Source of the DNA: an uncultured Clostridia bacterium
GTDB taxonomy: Bacteria > Bacillota > Clostridia > Lachnospirales > Lachnospiraceae
NCBI GenBank assembly: GCA_946620335.1
Contig: CAMONF010000156.1
Coordinates: forward strand, 1 to 5,496
Direction of reading: 5' to 3'
Length of the DNA stretch: 5,496 bases
The notes beneath the pieces were generated by a model. The model saw nothing but the letters and a program-made list of their open reading frames with translations. It made no database searches and was not told the DNA's origin. Positions 4,869-5,496 of the stretch are shown here, in pieces. The number at the start of each line of letters is the position of its first letter. The first letter of the stretch is position 1. A program made the translations under genes and the position numbers.

Positions 4869-5496
4869 TCACTCCTCATCCTTCCCCGCCTGCATGGCTG
4901 CAATAGCCGCGCGGATCCGCTCTTCCAGGGATTCCACCAGGGTGATTTCCACACCGCCGATCTCCATGCCCGCCTGGGCGAAGTAGAGCTTGAGGAAGAA
5001 GGTGGACATGGCCGGAGAGAGTACGATCTCTTCCGTCTTCCACTCCCTCTCAGAGCCGTTCAAAGTGACCTGAGCCGCCAGCTCCTTGTCCTTGAACACG
5101 GTCATGGGGATCTGGGCCAGAGAGCTCAGGCCCTCGGCAGCCCTGAGACGGAAGGTGAGCTTGTAAATGCCGCGCTCCCGGATGGCGACGGAAATCATCG
5201 TGGTCTTCCCACGGCCGGCGTCGATGTCGGCAGCGTCGATCAGGCCGATGCCCTTCTCGTCCAGGCGTCAGTCGATCATTTTCTCGAAGCTCAGCTCCTC
5301 CTCGTCCATTTCCCCTTCCAGCTGCCGATCCAGCTCGTCGCCGATGCCGGTATAGCGGGCGAAGACGGGCTTGCCCATGATGAAGCGGCAGATGTTGGCC
5401 GCGGCCCGCTGGTACTCGGCCCGGGTCACGGTGCCCGCCGCCAGGGAAGCGAGGGAGTTGTCGTTGTTTGTATTTTCCGCCGCGGAGGTCGTGACC
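4869..5496 (-). pseudogene. GH3 family beta-glucosidase-like protein, C-terminal end, interrupted by TGA
   Basis: One minus-strand frame enters from the right edge and runs to the TGA at 4871-4869, except for an in-frame TGA at 5270-5268. The 75 visible residues before it include NDNSLASLAAGTVTRAEY and QRAAANICRFIMGKPVFARY, the TRxExQRxAxNICRF pattern found near the C-terminus of large GH3 glycosidases. The 132 residues after it (RLDEKGIGLIDAADIDAG and on to KDEE) look like a beta-rich accessory domain (GIYKLTFRLR, QIPMTVFKDKE, STFFLKLYFAQAG). The frame is the same on both sides, and no ribosome site precedes the first downstream ATG at 5198, so this looks like one protein with a point nonsense change. 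GH3 enzymes release terminal beta-linked glucose or related sugars from oligosaccharides. The catalytic part lies outside the window. The truncated product may still be active, since only a terminal accessory domain would be lost. A sequencing error is the main alternative. Confidence 0.72.

Noticed and set aside
5240..5270. Selenocysteine or genetic-code reassignment at the in-frame TGA
   Set aside because: No convincing SECIS-like stem-loop follows the TGA, GH3 enzymes are not known selenoproteins, and TGA ends the TetR, epimerase and permease genes.

Overview
The window looks like a GC-rich, low-synteny accessory stretch of a Firmicutes genome, most likely an anaerobic gut or rumen Clostridia (Lachnospiraceae/Oscillospiraceae-like). 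The reasons are strong AGGAGG-type ribosome binding sites, Firmicutes-style extended -10 promoters, a GH3 glycosidase end, an AEC permease, and REP-like palindromes carrying a GGGAATCAGGGACGG core that I recall as common in Clostridia. This taxonomic call is inference; no marker gene is present. All recognisable genes lie on the minus strand, so transcription runs from right to left.

From right to left: (1) 5496-4869 is the C-terminal end of a GH3 family beta-glucosidase-like protein that enters from outside the window and is interrupted by an in-frame TGA at 5270-5268. (2) 4868-4661 has no gene but is rich in short inverted repeats, several built on CTCTGCGGC. (3) 4660-3641 is an AEC family permease gene with a clear promoter and a strong hairpin at the predicted 5' end of its mRNA. 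(4) 3576-2536 is a two-TM DUF3592-type membrane protein, probably co-transcribed with the permease. (5) 2519-2425 is a 95-bp palindrome with perfect 46-bp arms, a REP/BIME-like element. (6) 2422-1729 is a TetR family regulator with its own promoter and TTAG/CTAA operator-like sites. Its 3' end is followed by three degenerate tandem copies of its own last ~53 bp (1723-1573). (7) A terminator-like hairpin, a TATAAT box overlapping the 12-bp palindrome GGTTAGCTAACC, and a ribosome binding site lead into the first ~33 codons of what looks like an ABC exporter. That fragment stops exactly at a 16-nt piece shared with the large palindrome. (8) The next intact gene, 1258-233, is an NAD-dependent epimerase/extended SDR. 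(9) Downstream of it are two near-identical 87-bp structured repeats (period 94) and a further hairpin.

The best reading of the centre is a broken 'TetR plus ABC exporter' module. The regulator, candidate operator, promoter and exporter start remain, but the rest of the exporter is gone and the epimerase gene now sits behind that promoter. I see no complete new defence or signalling system. The unusual signal is the repeat-driven remodelling: the REP-like palindrome and its fragment at the gene junction, the duplicated regulator 3' end, and the tandem structured repeats.
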